Part shown: one piece after another, positions 45,746 through 57,193 of the stretch
Layout: every line of letters starts with the position of its first letter
Numbering within the stretch: the first letter of the stretch is position 1
Assembly (NCBI RefSeq): GCF_048544455.1
Contig: NC_133538.1
Location: 440,880,311-440,944,310 of the forward strand
Length of the DNA stretch: 64,000 nucleotides
Source: Silene latifolia
Lineage: Eukaryota; Streptophyta; Magnoliopsida; Caryophyllales; Caryophyllaceae
Direction: 5' to 3'
The notes under the pieces: generated by a model
What the model was told of the DNA's origin: nothing
Seen by the model: only the letters and a program-made list of their open reading frames with translations
The model's database searches: none
Program-made: the position numbers and the translations under genes

Positions 45746-47165
45746 TGATGCGTGCCTTTTATATGCATTTATTCCATCTTTTTGCACGCATTTCTACGGA
45801 TTATTGAGTAGCGTTATCTACTATTATCCCTTGTTTTGGCTACTTTGGTTTGTGTTGTGTTTTATACAGGTTATAGGCCTGAGTATATAAAAACAAGATA
45901 AAACCCATCACTAAAGCTTGAAATCGCGGCCTTGGTATGAAATAAGCTTGGAAACCATCGTTTTTGGAGTCCTTAGTGAAGTAAGGAAGCGTATAGAGCA
46001 AAAGAAAGACTTCACATTACTAGTGCCTACTTTGAAGAGCCATGACTTGAGTTCTACAAATGATAAAAAAGTGATTCAAATTGGAGATGAAAGCTTGTCT
46101 GTTAGCTTTCCAAGGCCACCGAGAACGCTCTATTTGCCCAAGTAACGAATAAATGGCGGCCGTTTGAAGTTCAGTGCGCATTGCAGGAACTGCGCGACGA
46201 CAGAAAAGTCGATCGACTGTTCTTCTTAGTCGATCGACTTATCTTCAGTTTGGTCGAAATCTTCTTTATAATTTCGGCCCATTACCCCTCTTTTTATTTA
46301 AGAAGGACTTAGTAAATATTATTAGGTTATCTATTTACACTGTAGAAACTTTTCTACGTTGCTTTGCTTTAGGATTTTTGGATCTAAAACTTGTAATTAT
46401 TTCCTTTATTCGGTAATTAAATCAACCCTTGTTCTTAATTTTAATTCTTTCTTTATTCCTCTTTTTCTCCTGTTCTCTTGTTCTCTTTATTTCTTTTATC
46501 TTATGTTTATTTGCTATTCTTGTATTTTCATTATGTTTCATCTAGTTATCGCTTTTATTGTTAATTTCATTAATTCAATTATGCGTAGCTATGTTCCCTT
46601 GCTAGGATTTAGGGGAACCATGGTTATAAGACGGTCTTAATTAGATTATTAGGTTTGACATTAATATAAATCTGTGTTGTTAATTGTAGCATCTAATAGG
46701 ATTTAATTGTTTAAGTCGACGTAATTGATTATTTGATCCGGGAAACTTCGACCTAGATCGAGAGATTGGAAGAAGTTTGACCTGCTACAAACAATAGACC
46801 ATCCTGATTAGAGAGAAAGCTAAATTAGTACTCTAGGGCAAATAGCGGACCGAAAGGACCTTTTCATTATCCCTCAGACCGTATTTGTACCGACCGTTAA
46901 CCTTACCTTGATCGTTGCTGACCGTGGTGACCCGATATCCTAGCATTTTCTTCTATTTGAATTCCTTTCCTTTAATTTAATTTCTTTTGCTTGCTGCTTT
47001 AGTTAATAGAGAAAACCAATCAAACCCCCAGTTTTGTGACTTAGACAGACTTAGAATTGTAAATAAAACACATTTGTCTCCCTGTGGAAACGATCCCGAC
47101 TTCCTCTACTGCATTAGTTTAGGCCAGTTGGTTTATCTTTGATAGGTGTGCGATTTAGACTGTCA
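45746..47165 (+). repeat. E3 5' LTR
   Basis: 1420 bp, TGATGCGTGCCTTTTATATG...GATTTAGACTGTCA. Two palindromes AGTCGATCGACT (46207-46218 and 46228-46239) precede a TATA-like TATTTAAG (46295-46302) by 55 bp. Confidence 0.9.
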
Positions 47166-47170
47166 AATTT

Positions 47171-47188
47171 TGGCGCCGTTGCCGGGGA
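47171..47188 (+). other. E3 primer-binding site (Asp-tRNA type)
   Basis: TGGCGCCGTTGCCGGGGA lies five bases after the LTR end, matching E2's primer site exactly. Confidence 0.92.
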
Positions 47189-47287
47189 GGCAATTATTTT
47201 ATGTTTGTTTTTATTTAGTTTGTCTTTTGTCTCAGGGAACTTCAGTTCCTTGAGACCGTTCTAATAATTTCCATCCTGTTTCCATAG

Positions 47288-47887
47288 GGTGAAGATGAGA
47301 ACTTCGACGATTACATGCATAGATGGAATGATTGGATTCGTTCTCATAAATACGAAGGCAAACTCTCACAACTTACTGTGTGTCTTACCATCATAAGAGG
47401 TATGAACAAACAAACCCAAACCTATATTTACTCCATAGGTAAGGGAGATTATGGTGGTAAGAATATTGAAGATGTCATTTCTTTCTTTGAATGGCTTGCT
47501 CTTGAATGCAATAAACCCACTTTCTCGTTTTAGTCAGATATAGATATGGGCATGGGTGAGACCATACAAACCGTTTTAAAGAATGAAAAAGATATTGATG
47601 GAAACTTAGAGGATGAGACCATATGCTCAGTTGATAACCCCTTCTTTGAAGATAATCTTAGACCCCTCTATGACAATTTTACAGACAGTGAGCCAGGTGA
47701 GGAAGACTTGACGGACCCCGTAGAGAACCCCTTTTGTGACGAGTCTTGTGATAAGGAGAGCGAGGATGTGCGATTTGAAGGTCTTGAGGTCAAATGGGAC
47801 ACATATGACGATATAATTGATGAGCTTATTATGGGAGACCCCGTTGACAAAATTGACTTTACCACCCCTTGTATTTGGGATGACTAC
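47288..47887 (+). pseudogene. E3 gag remnant fused in frame to an accessory ORF (5' part)
   Basis: The frame opens after a TAG at 47285. The first ~80 codons (DYMHRWNDWIRSHKYEGKLS, then IRGMNKQTQTYIYSIGKGDY) resemble the capsid segment of Athila gag (compare AWERFKGICRSCPHHGLSE in E4). A TAG at about 47531-47533 interrupts the frame. It reopens at 47546 as an acidic stretch containing DPVENPFCDESCDKESEDVR and ends at the E4 junction 47887. The rest is at 58989-59456. Combined length from 47546 is 810 nt, 270 codons including stop, in frame across the insertion. Confidence 0.7.
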
Positions 47888-49667
47888 TGGTCGGGATATT
47901 TTTACTAAATCTTTCGGTTACTTGTCGTTAGGAGCACCTAGACCAAAACACAATTTATAACTTCACAAACAACTCTACAATTAGTAAAGAGGCAAGTAAA
48001 GGTCGGATCCCAAGGGACGGGAATTGAGATGAGATTTCTATTACAACTAGTGGTGTCTTAGGGGTGTCACAATTGAGGTTTGATGTAGAAGATCACTAAA
48101 CTAAATAGCAATGAAAGTAAACAAGCAAGATGAATTAAAAGGGATGTAAACAATTGATAAAAAGCACTAGGGTGTCATGGGGTCATAGGGGATTCATGGG
48201 AATTGATCATACGAACATGTTCTCAAGTTATAAGCAAGCAATTATTGTTGTGATGGATCGAGTTGGTTTATATCTTACAATCCTAGGAAAGTTTGGGTCC
48301 CGGAGCCGAATCGATTAGATTTTACAACACCTACAAGTCGACTTAGTCTTCCCTACTCAACAACATGCATGGTCTAATGAGACTCGAGTTGGTTTATGTC
48401 TTACAAGTCTCACTGAAAAGATAGGTGATGGGTAAAAAAAAATGTAAGGATTCATAGGCTCACATTTCATCAAACATAACATGTGCATGAGTTGAGATCA
48501 TAACAAGCAAGCAAATAAACTATGAAAGCATATTAATTTAAGCATGAATCATTCCCCATGTTGGTTTCCCCTAATTACCCATTAACCCTAGCTAAGGAAC
48601 TACTCACTCATTATCATGTTGAACATGTTGCTAATCATACCAACAAAGTGAAACATGATGAATAAATGAAAGTGATTAATAATAATTAAAGAGGGATTAA
48701 GAGAATTATACCTACTAATGATTCCAATAATAAAGCAAAGAATAAAAGAAGTACTTGATGCTTGATTGAGAGGTTATCAATCTCCCAATAATAACCTAAA
48801 TAATTTTCAATTACCCAAAATAAAGGATGAACAAGAGAGAGATTAAGGAAATAAAAATTGTATTAAAACTTGATTAATTGTTGATTACAAGATTAAAGAG
48901 AGATTTGATTGATATTAACTACACTAAAGATTGCTAAGAAGAACATTCTCCTCTAATTAGATTAATGGGGTATTTATAGTGGGGATTAGGTGGATGAATT
49001 AGGGTTAACTAAGGGCTTAAATGACGATTAAGTCCCTACTTAAGGAAACGCCGGTCTTTTTGGAAAGACTCCGGTCTCTAGGGAGTCTCCGGTTTCTAGA
49101 GAAAGATGTGCATCCTTCCTTGAAGCTTGAAGAAGACGAAATGGGTCTGCCTGAGAATCCGGGCGTCTTTAGCACGGGACGGGCGGATTTGGTGGTCTCT
49201 GCCCGGGCGTCTTGGAGTGAAGACGGGCGTCTTCTGGGTCTTTTGCCCGAGCGTCTTGGGGAGAAGACGCACGGATTGTGGTGGTGGAGACGGGCGTCTT
49301 CTGGGGAAGACGCACGGATTTCTGTGCAGTCTCGTTTCTTCTTCTTTTCTTCCTTTTTCTTCATAGAATCCTTGGGGATTTCCTCGGGGATGCAAGGATC
49401 TTTTCTCATCATTGCCCATCAACTATAGTATGTACAAAGGCCTTCTAATCTTGTCTCTCCTTGATGCTTGGTCATTGAATTCAATCAATTTAGCCTCATT
49501 TTGCCATGAAAATGCAAGGTTTGCACTCAATTCCTACCAAGGGATCAAAACCTCAAAGAATATGCAAAACAAAGAACTAAAGACAATAAATGACCCAAAT
49601 ATGCACTAAAAAGCATGGGAACAAGGCTAATTCGGGGACTAAATGTGCTCTAATTATGGTCACATAA
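47888..49667 (-). repeat. E4 3' LTR
   Basis: Contains the GAAGACGGGCGTCTTC cluster (49131-49320) and TATAAATA (minus, 48971-48978). The start reads TTATG instead of TGATG on the minus strand, apparently a point change. The 131-135-residue frames across the GACG cluster on both strands (49017-49412, 49021-49428) are a by-product of the repeats. Confidence 0.88.
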
Positions 49668-51648
49668 AATATCCCCAAACCGAACCTTTGCTCGTCCCGA
49701 GTAAAGAGGTGACAAAGACTAGGACCATTATTTAAACTAACCTAATAACATAGCCGATATGAGACAATTAGCGGGTCTCACTCCGCCCCTTCAACTCACA
49801 ACAAGACAACCATGAGGTAGGATGCCTTCTTGCAAGGCAAGGTGGGTCTTGCCAAAATGGCGACACATCCAAACATTAAGCACACAAGACCAAGTAATGG
49901 ATGCATCTACAAAATAATAGCCACTTTCCTCATCTAAGTGGCGGAAATTATCTACAAGGGAAGCAATTCAAGGGTACACACTTCTTCATAGATGCAATTT
50001 CTTCAAACTACTAAGCCTAGAAGGATACCAATAAATCACCTCCAAATTGTGTCAATCTAGGGTACCTTTGTCTTCAATCGTTAAATGCTTTTGTCAAAAA
50101 TAGACTCCCTATGGTGTTAGAAACACTGGAGGATCGCGGAATTCCCCCTCTTGCCTAGACAAGAAGAAGGGTCGTCCCCTCTCTACCATGCACAAAAATG
50201 GATACGATAGATAAAGGGATCAATAGATATTTGAGTTTCACTTTGGGAGTTTGCTTTTGTTTTTGTTTTTCCCCCCCAATTTCTTGTGGCATTTGACATT
50301 TGAAAACACTTTCTTTGCCATTTCTTTTTGATTTTTGGCATTTCAACACTTGACAACTTTCAACTTTTCTTTGCATTTCTCTTTGAACATTTTCAAAGTC
50401 ACCCCATATGTAGTGAGAGTGGCTTATATTTGAAGCTTTAGGAGTTCTATTTTTGCTCCTCTTTTCATTTGATGCATTTTTGCAAACTTTCTTTCACTTT
50501 TCATTTCGTTGAACTCAAATTGATTTCTTTTTGTGCCCATTCCCTTTGATGACAAAAATGTGGTAGAACATGGATGATGGATGGATGCATGGTTTCAAGG
50601 GTCACCTTGGAATAAACGGTAGCCAAGGAGTTATCACACCACAAGGTACTCTTGACTAGGCCTTAATCCATGGGTCAAAGGATACTAGCATGACACATCC
50701 TAGGGTGTTTTACAAGTATTCTAACAAGCAAAGTCTTAAGAAGAAAAAACATCTACTAAGGCCTCTATACATTTGTCAAGCTTCCCAAGTAGACGGTTTC
50801 GCAAAATTTTTCTAACATGCAAACTACATGCCATAATGCAACTACCATATAAACATCCTAATGCAAATGATTCTACCAACTAATATGACATATAAACTAA
50901 ATCCAAGTCCTAAGTTCACATTGTTATACCGCATCAATCAAAATAAAGCCACATAGTCATTAACATAAAGAGGAAAAATGAGATTGGAAAGATCATACCA
51001 TGCGGTCTTCAATATCCTCATGTCTCGGATGTGGCGTAGTCGATGAATGTGAACAAGGATAAAAGAAACACAATATATACAACAATATATACATGACTAC
51101 GCTACAAAGGAAATGAACTTGTTTTTGGTTTTTTCAATTTTTCAATTTTTATGGTTTTTCAAATTTTTCAATTTTTATGGATTTTTGAATAAAAGTTAAG
51201 TTAGAATTCCCCATCCCCACACTAATATGGGCATTGTCCTCAATGGCCAAAATGATGGAAAATCATGCAAGCATGATGCATGAATTCTACTCTAAATGCA
51301 AGCTACACTAAGCTACACTACATGATGCATGGTTTTTTTGTTTATGACGGAGAGCGTAATTTAGATTACCTCCCGTTGCGTATGCATGTACTTCCCCAAA
51401 CCAAGTTAGACATTGTTTCTAATGTCCTAAAGTTGGGGTAGTTCATGCACACAATATGCAATGCATGAAACTAAATTTGTCATTTTGGATTTTCAAAAGG
51501 TGGGAACAATGAAATAAGAACACCTCAATGGGGCATAGGTGTTAGTCCTCTATGTTGCTAGGACTCAACCAACCATGATCAAGATAAAGTAAATAAAACA
51601 AAGAAAGAAGTAAGCAAACCTCAAGAGGGTAGGAGCCTCCAAAGCTTG
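49668..51648 (-). other. E4 3' internal region, non-coding
   Basis: About 2 kb with no credible gene. It ends at the LTR with the purine tract GGTTTGGGGATATTT (minus). Contains a degenerate tttttcaatttttcaattttt repeat at 51125-51190 and several cttcaa/tttgca-rich tracts. Long 3' regions of this kind are normal for Athila elements. Confidence 0.6.
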
Positions 51649-53223
51649 CTAGTCTTCTACCATATCATCATTATCATCATCTTCCTCAATATAAGTGGAC
51701 TCATCACCACTTCCCTCTTCACTTTCTTGTTCACTTTGTTCATCATCTTCTTCTTCTTCTTCTTCACTAGCCTCTTCATCAATGCTATCAACAACCTCAT
51801 CACCGACAACCTCATCGTCACCCGGAATCTCACCCCTAGATGCACTCGGAAAGAAGACTTCCCTATCCGCCCAACTAGGCAAAGGACATGAAGGATCAAG
51901 TAGTCCTTGCCTAGATAAATGAAGGAGGGGTGGATATTGGGCTAAGTAAGCATCTTCCCGATCCTTAAAAGCTTGCTTGTGCATCTCTTGCATAAGTAGA
52001 GTCATATAATCTTTGCTTGCTTCAACACCTTCGGGTTTGAACTCTTGGTACTTGAAAGGAAAGGGTGGTGTGACAATGGAAGAGGAGGGCATTTCAACTT
52101 CATCCCTTTGTTGTCGGATAATGTATTCGGCTTCTTTTGAGAGGGGAAGGAGGTAGTTGGTCCGATGGACACTCAAACGAAAAATCTTAGAAGGCAAAGT
52201 AAAAGATCTAGCCTCATTGGTGAGCCACCCATACTTGGTGTCAAGAGGGTTATGGGTAACCCACTTGTACTTGTTAATCATAGCATCCATATCAATGTGA
52301 TGACCCCCCTTTTTCGCCACATACTTGCTATCCTTGTTGAAATTCGGATCAAAGTACTTAGCCAAAAGAGTGACTAGACCTCCATTTACAATAACGGTGG
52401 TGCCTTGCTTCCCATAATCAACATTTAACCATCTATCCACCAAAAGCCTTAGAGAATTGAAAGGCTTGGTGAATTCCCTTCCAATATTTAAGGCCGAATC
52501 AAGAAGAACACAATCGAGCTTGGTAAAGTGGTTGGTGTCTTTTCTTGCAATGATGGTATTCCCTATGACCTTATGCCACACTCTAATGCCCGGATGATGG
52601 ACTAATAGAGCGCGACTAGCATGATAGTTCTCAAATTTCCTTCCGGAAATCGCCTCCCAAAGAGGAGCGGGGTCATACTTTCCGGGATTCTTGAAATAAC
52701 TATGAGAATCGCTAAGACCCAATGCTTTACCCAATTCTTCAAAGGTGATGCGCCTACTCACAGTAGCTAGGCGGAACTCGATGTTTTCCATTGTCTCTAC
52801 CTTAGTAACTTTCAAAGAACTCAAGAATTCTAAGGTAAGGGAGGGGTATGTCAATTCTTTTGTTGCAAACAATTTTCCCAACCCCATGGCTTCAAAGAAG
52901 GCTTTAGTTTGCTCAAGGACACCCAATTTATCTAAGGCATCTTCACAAATAAACTTGGTGGATAGAAAGGATTTTCTAGCATACTTGGTAAATGTTTCCC
53001 TATGGGAGTTAGAGATGAAAATTACCTCCGGATAGTTCGAAAGTTGAGCAATTTCCGGAGTTGTTGATGTTGTTGCTTCCAAGGGAGGTTGTTGTTGTTG
53101 CACTTATAAGTTTGAGCTAGCTACCACCATAGCCAATGAGGCTTTCTTTGCTTGAAGACTCTTTTGTCTTGTTGATAGTGCCTTTGCCTTAGGTGCCTTT
53201 GTTGCTCCTTTTGTCCTTGCCAT
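51649..53223 (-). CDS. E4 late ORF, Athila ORF family, with one internal stop
   Basis: The minus-strand frame from ATG at 53221-53223 (MARTKGATKAPKAKAL) is in frame with a 484-codon open stretch ending at 51649. A single TAA (53104-53106, codon 40) separates them. The central part (TFTKYARKSFLSTKFI, FRLATVSRRITFEELGKALG, FWE/LWEAISGRKF, HHPGIRVWHKVIGNTIIARK) has the layout of the plant Athila ORF protein family as I remember it. The last ~70 residues are extremely acidic (EEASEEEEEEDDEQSEQESE). The N-terminus is Lys-rich. Function of the family is unknown, and no membrane segment is obvious. The stop may be real, a readthrough site or an error. Confidence 0.75.
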
Positions 53224-53529
53224 TGATGATTTAACCAAGAAAAGAGTGAAAATCTTCAATTTCCAAGTATACCCAAATCGATTTTAAGGTGAAAGGCTTT
53301 GCCTTTATAATTTCAAAAATCGACTCAAAGGTTGAAGATTTTGGTGCTTGGTTTGATTTTTTTTGAAAGAGAAGTGATTAATTTTTGTTAGAAGGATGAT
53401 TTGATTTGATTTTGATGAATGTGGTTGAGGAAATCTTGTTTTTGTGATGGAGAGGATGAGGGTTTTGAGTTTTGGGGTTTATGGGTAGTGTTTTGAATGA
53501 AGAAATGAAGAAATGAATGGGGGATGGGG

Positions 53530-53935
53530 TTTATAAAAGACCCGAAAAATTTTGAATTGCAGGGGAAGACGAGCGTCTTTCCTTCGGGGCGCTTCGGATT
53601 CGCTTGTTTCGGCTTCGAGTTCTCGCCTAAAGACAGCGTCTTTTAGTAAAGACGCTCGATTGTTCAATCATGGGGACGGGCGTCTTCTGTCAAGACGGGC
53701 GGATTCTCTTCCAAAGGAGATTTCTTGTTTTTCCCAGCCAAAAAAGACGGCGTCTTTCCTTTCGGAGACGGGCGCCTTTCGAGGATGGGCGTCTTCTCTT
53801 GCAGACGCTCGAATTTATCAACAATCCCAAAATTTCAAAATTTCGATTCGGATGGACAAAGGATTCTTACAAAGACGCCGGATTGCTCAAGACGGGCGGA
53901 TTCCCTTGAAAACGCTCGGATTCTCCCCCGTTTTA
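53530..53935 (-). promoter_or_regulatory. E4 internal promoter-like region before the late ORF
   Basis: In minus orientation a cluster of AAGACG..CGTCTT motifs (53935 to 53565, for example GAAGACGAGCGTCTTTC at 53565-53581) is followed after 29 bp by TATAAA (53530-53535). A C/A-rich, ATG-poor leader to the ORF start at 53223 comes next. The same motif vocabulary (gacgggcggatt, gggcgtcttct) forms the cluster upstream of TATA in E4's LTRs. This looks like a second promoter; activity is inferred. Confidence 0.55.
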
Positions 53936-54368
53936 CCCGGATTCAATTCCATCCGTGTACTTGCATATCCCTTGTCATTTTTCATTCTTCAAAATCCCGT
54001 GTTCTTCATTGTGGGGGCACTACTAAGGCATGAATAGCCTAGGCAATTGCTATCCCCACACTAAGCTAAAGCACTACACATCAATTGAATCATTAGTCCC
54101 TCCCTCACTTCTCTCAAAAATGATAATTATCTTGATCAAAGCATAAGAATCCAAGAATGGCAAAAATCCAATGTAAGAATTAAAATGCGAGTTAGGGAGT
54201 TAGGAATATTTACAAATGGTGGTTTAGGGAGGACTCCACCAAACTCCCATCCTTAGTGAGATGTCATGGGGGCATGTCCAAGGTGTTGTTGATGTTGCTC
54301 AACACCTTGAAGAAGTAATCAAAAGCTTGTTCATTATCATGATAAAGATCTTCAATAGACCTTTGCCC
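53936..54368 (-). other. Spacer between gag-protease and the internal promoter
   Basis: No gene. Contains GCTTAGTGTGGGGATAGC (minus, near 54045-54065), resembling the purine tract/3' region of Athila elements. It marks where the pol genes would be expected but are missing. Confidence 0.55.
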
Positions 54369-57080
54369 TTATTGTCGGTCTTGATCGATAGCATTACCAA
54401 TATAGGAATTGAAAATCCCTTCAAACTCATCGTCCCAAAGACCACAAACTTCATCCACTTGATCACTAAAAATCTCTTGAGTTGATGGAGACAACTCTCC
54501 CATTTTCTTGTCTTGGCCAATGAGGCCATGCTCTTCATTGCTCGACTTTGGTGAGCTTTTCAAACTCTCTTTGTTACAATTCACTTGCTCTTTGAATGGA
54601 GCATCTTCAATTTTCTTCTTCCATTGGAATTCCGACTTCTTCCTATCATCCTTCCGGCTATAATGATCAACCATAAAACATGGTTCATGCAAACGGGGAG
54701 CTCTCATGGTTTTGTCAAGATTGAAAGTTATGCTCTCATCTCCTACTTCTAGAGTGAGCTCTCCATGCTTTACATCAATCACCGCACCCGCGGTGTGTAA
54801 GAAAGGTCTTCCTAGAATGATTGGAATGTTGGAGTCTTCTTCCATGTCAACAATGACAAAGTCCACCGGGATGAAAAATTTCCCAATTCTTACGGGAACA
54901 TCTTCCCATATCCCTAATGGTGTCTTCGTCGATCTATCGGCCATTTGGAGTGTGATATTGGTGCATTTAAGCTCTCCCATCCCCAACCTTTTACTCACCG
55001 AGTACGGCATAACACTCACACTAGCCCCTAGATCACATAAGGATTTGTTGATCGTGGTGTCGCCAATGGTACACGGTATTGAGAAGCTTCCTGGATCTTT
55101 GAGTTTTGGAGGTGAACTCCCTTGAAGTATTGCACTACTCACGTTAGTGAAGGCGATAGTCTCAAGCTTCCGGATCGACTTCTTCTTTGTGAGGATGTCT
55201 TTCATGTATTTTGCATGGGCCGACACGTGATTGATTAATTCCGTGAAAGGAATTGAGACTTCCAAATTCTTCACAATTTTCATAAATTTTCCAAGTTGGT
55301 CATCAAATTTGGGCTTGGATTGACGACTTGGAAAAGGAAGTCTAATCACAATGGGCTCCTTCTCCTTGACCTTGTCTTCATTTTTCTTTGAAATTTCTTC
55401 TTTTGATGGTTCTCCATCTTTGGAGTTTTGCACAATTTCTTCTTTATCACTAGCTTCCACAACTTCATCCTCAACTTGCTTCTTCGGTGCTTCATACCTT
55501 GTACCACTCCTCAAGTGAATGGCACTAACCGTTTCATGTCTTGGGGGATTACTTTGAGGTGGTGGTTGCCCCTTTTGTCTTTGTGAGCTTGAAGATGCTA
55601 GTTGAGTCGATTGGGTTTCCAACATTTTGGTGTGAGCTAGGATGTTGTTGATGGTGGTTTCCTTTGCTTGACTATCCTTTTGCATTTGAGTGAAAAACTC
55701 TTGTTGATTCTTTTGCATTTGAAGGACCGATTTTTGAACATCAAAACCTTGGTCATTTTGTTGATTGTATGGAGATTGATTTTGGTAACCTTGGTTTTGG
55801 TTGTAAAAGGGTCTTTGATTTTGGTTTCTCATGGGAGGTGGGGTGTATGTTGTTTGAGGGTTTAGAACATTTTGGCTTTTGTATGAGAGATTTGGATGGA
55901 ATTTGGTGTTTTCATTGTAATAGTTTGAATAAGGGGTACCACTCTTGTATGCTTGGAAAGCATTCACTTGTTCATTTGTTCCCCTACATTCACTTTGGTC
56001 ATGTCCCAAAGTTCCACAATTCTCACATATCCCACTTGGGATTGAAGAAGATGCCGTCATGGCATTAACATGATGCTTTGGTGATTTTGAGGCTTCTTCA
56101 AGTCTAGCCATAGCTTTTTCAAACTTCAAATTGATGGTATCATTGTGAGCACTAAGTTGAGCACCCAATTGAGTAATGGAGTCTACTTCATGCTTTCCTC
56201 CTCTAGTAGCCTTGCGAGGTCTACTATATTGCGAGTTATGGACCGCCATTTCCTCAATTTTGTTCCAAGTTTGATTGTCATCAACTTTGGTGAACATTCC
56301 ATTTGATCCCATGTTGAGAATGTTCCTTGAATCTTCATAAATACCGTTCCAAAATTGTTGTACCAAGAACCACTCGCTAAGTCCATGGTGAGGACATGAG
56401 CGACAAATCCCCTTAAACCGCTCCCAAGCTTCATACAAAGATTCTTCATCCCTTTGCTTAAAGCCCGTGATTTGAGCTCTTAGCATGTTAGTCTTTTCCG
56501 GTGGATAGAACTTTTTGTAGAAAGCTAGAGCCAACTTCTTCCAAGGATCAATTCCGAGAGTAGCCTTATCAAGGCCTTTCAACCATTGTTTCGCGGTGCC
56601 AATTAGAGAAAAAGGAAATAAGACCCATCGTATTTGGTCTTGAGTTACACCGGTTTGAGAAATCGCATCACAATAGTCACAAAAAGTCTCCATATGAGAA
56701 TGAGGGTCTTCACTAGGCATCCCCCCAAATTGGCTTCTTTCGACTAATTGGATAAATGCGGATTTGGCAATAAAATTTCCGGTTAGATGTTGTGGTGTGG
56801 GAGTACCATTGGGTAGGTTCTCCTCGGTGGGTACGGAATGTGATGAAAACTTAGGCATTGTGGGTTGATTTTGTGTTGGGTTCTCCTCACCTTCTCTTGC
56901 AAAAGGGTTGATGAACTCAATAGTATTTGGTTGAATATCTACAACCTCACCAATACCTCTTAAAGTTCTCCTAGCAAGACTTCTATTGGTTGTCAAAGTT
57001 CTTTCAATTTCACGATCAAAGGGTAACAAGTCACCTTGTGACCTTCTAGACATGCAAAATATCAAACAACTCGAAAACAA
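54369..57080 (-). CDS. E4 gag-protease polyprotein, open
   Basis: A 903-codon open frame. The likely start is the Met at 57053 (MSRRSQGDLLPFDREIER). Gag capsid domain at about residues 110-260 (FPFSLIGTAKQWLKGL, FYKKFYPPEKTNMLRAQI, YEAWERFKGICRSCPHHG); zinc knuckle CENCGTLGHDQSEC near residue 350; Gln/Asn-rich linker; Lys/Glu-rich region 530-580; retroviral-type protease with LCDLGASVSVMPY near residue 680 and IPIILGRPFLHTAGAVID near 755. The frame ends with a non-retroviral-looking acidic tail, not RT. The product should assemble particles and process itself. RT, RNase H and integrase must come from a partner element (inference). Confidence 0.9.
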   Translation of the reverse strand: MFSSCLIFCMSRRSQGDLLPFDREIERTLTTNRSLARRTLRGIGEVVDIQPNTIEFINPFAREGEENPTQNQPTMPKFSSHSVPTEENLPNGTPTPQHLTGNFIAKSAFIQLVERSQFGGMPSEDPHSHMETFCDYCDAISQTGVTQDQIRWVLFPFSLIGTAKQWLKGLDKATLGIDPWKKLALAFYKKFYPPEKTNMLRAQITGFKQRDEESLYEAWERFKGICRSCPHHGLSEWFLVQQFWNGIYEDSRNILNMGSNGMFTKVDDNQTWNKIEEMAVHNSQYSRPRKATRGGKHEVDSITQLGAQLSAHNDTINLKFEKAMARLEEASKSPKHHVNAMTASSSIPSGICENCGTLGHDQSECRGTNEQVNAFQAYKSGTPYSNYYNENTKFHPNLSYKSQNVLNPQTTYTPPPMRNQNQRPFYNQNQGYQNQSPYNQQNDQGFDVQKSVLQMQKNQQEFFTQMQKDSQAKETTINNILAHTKMLETQSTQLASSSSQRQKGQPPPQSNPPRHETVSAIHLRSGTRYEAPKKQVEDEVVEASDKEEIVQNSKDGEPSKEEISKKNEDKVKEKEPIVIRLPFPSRQSKPKFDDQLGKFMKIVKNLEVSIPFTELINHVSAHAKYMKDILTKKKSIRKLETIAFTNVSSAILQGSSPPKLKDPGSFSIPCTIGDTTINKSLCDLGASVSVMPYSVSKRLGMGELKCTNITLQMADRSTKTPLGIWEDVPVRIGKFFIPVDFVIVDMEEDSNIPIILGRPFLHTAGAVIDVKHGELTLEVGDESITFNLDKTMRAPRLHEPCFMVDHYSRKDDRKKSEFQWKKKIEDAPFKEQVNCNKESLKSSPKSSNEEHGLIGQDKKMGELSPSTQEIFSDQVDEVCGLWDDEFEGIFNSYIGNAIDQDRQ

Positions 57081-57171
57081 TTAGAACAAACCTTGAGAAG
57101 TTTTACTTCCCCAAGGCCAAGAAAGACACAATTAATAACAATATAAGAAAATCTAAATCAAGTTAACACCG

Positions 57172-57189
57172 TCCCCGGCAACGACGTCA
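57172..57189 (-). other. E4 primer-binding site (variant Asp-tRNA type)
   Basis: Minus strand TGACGTCGTTGCCGGGGA differs from the E2/E3 site TGGCGCCGTTGCCGGGGA by two transitions and lies four T residues from the LTR end. Confidence 0.82.
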
Positions 57190-57193
57190 TTTT

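Noticed and set aside
49017..49428. 131-135 residue frames on both strands in the E4 LTRs (also 58334-58801)
   Set aside because: GACG/CGTC repeats keep several frames open at once; both copies are LTR and have no protein features.
51657..51922. Frames of 75-81 residues overlapping the acidic tail of the E4 late ORF
   Set aside because: Shadows of the GAA/GAT-rich coding sequence in other frames.
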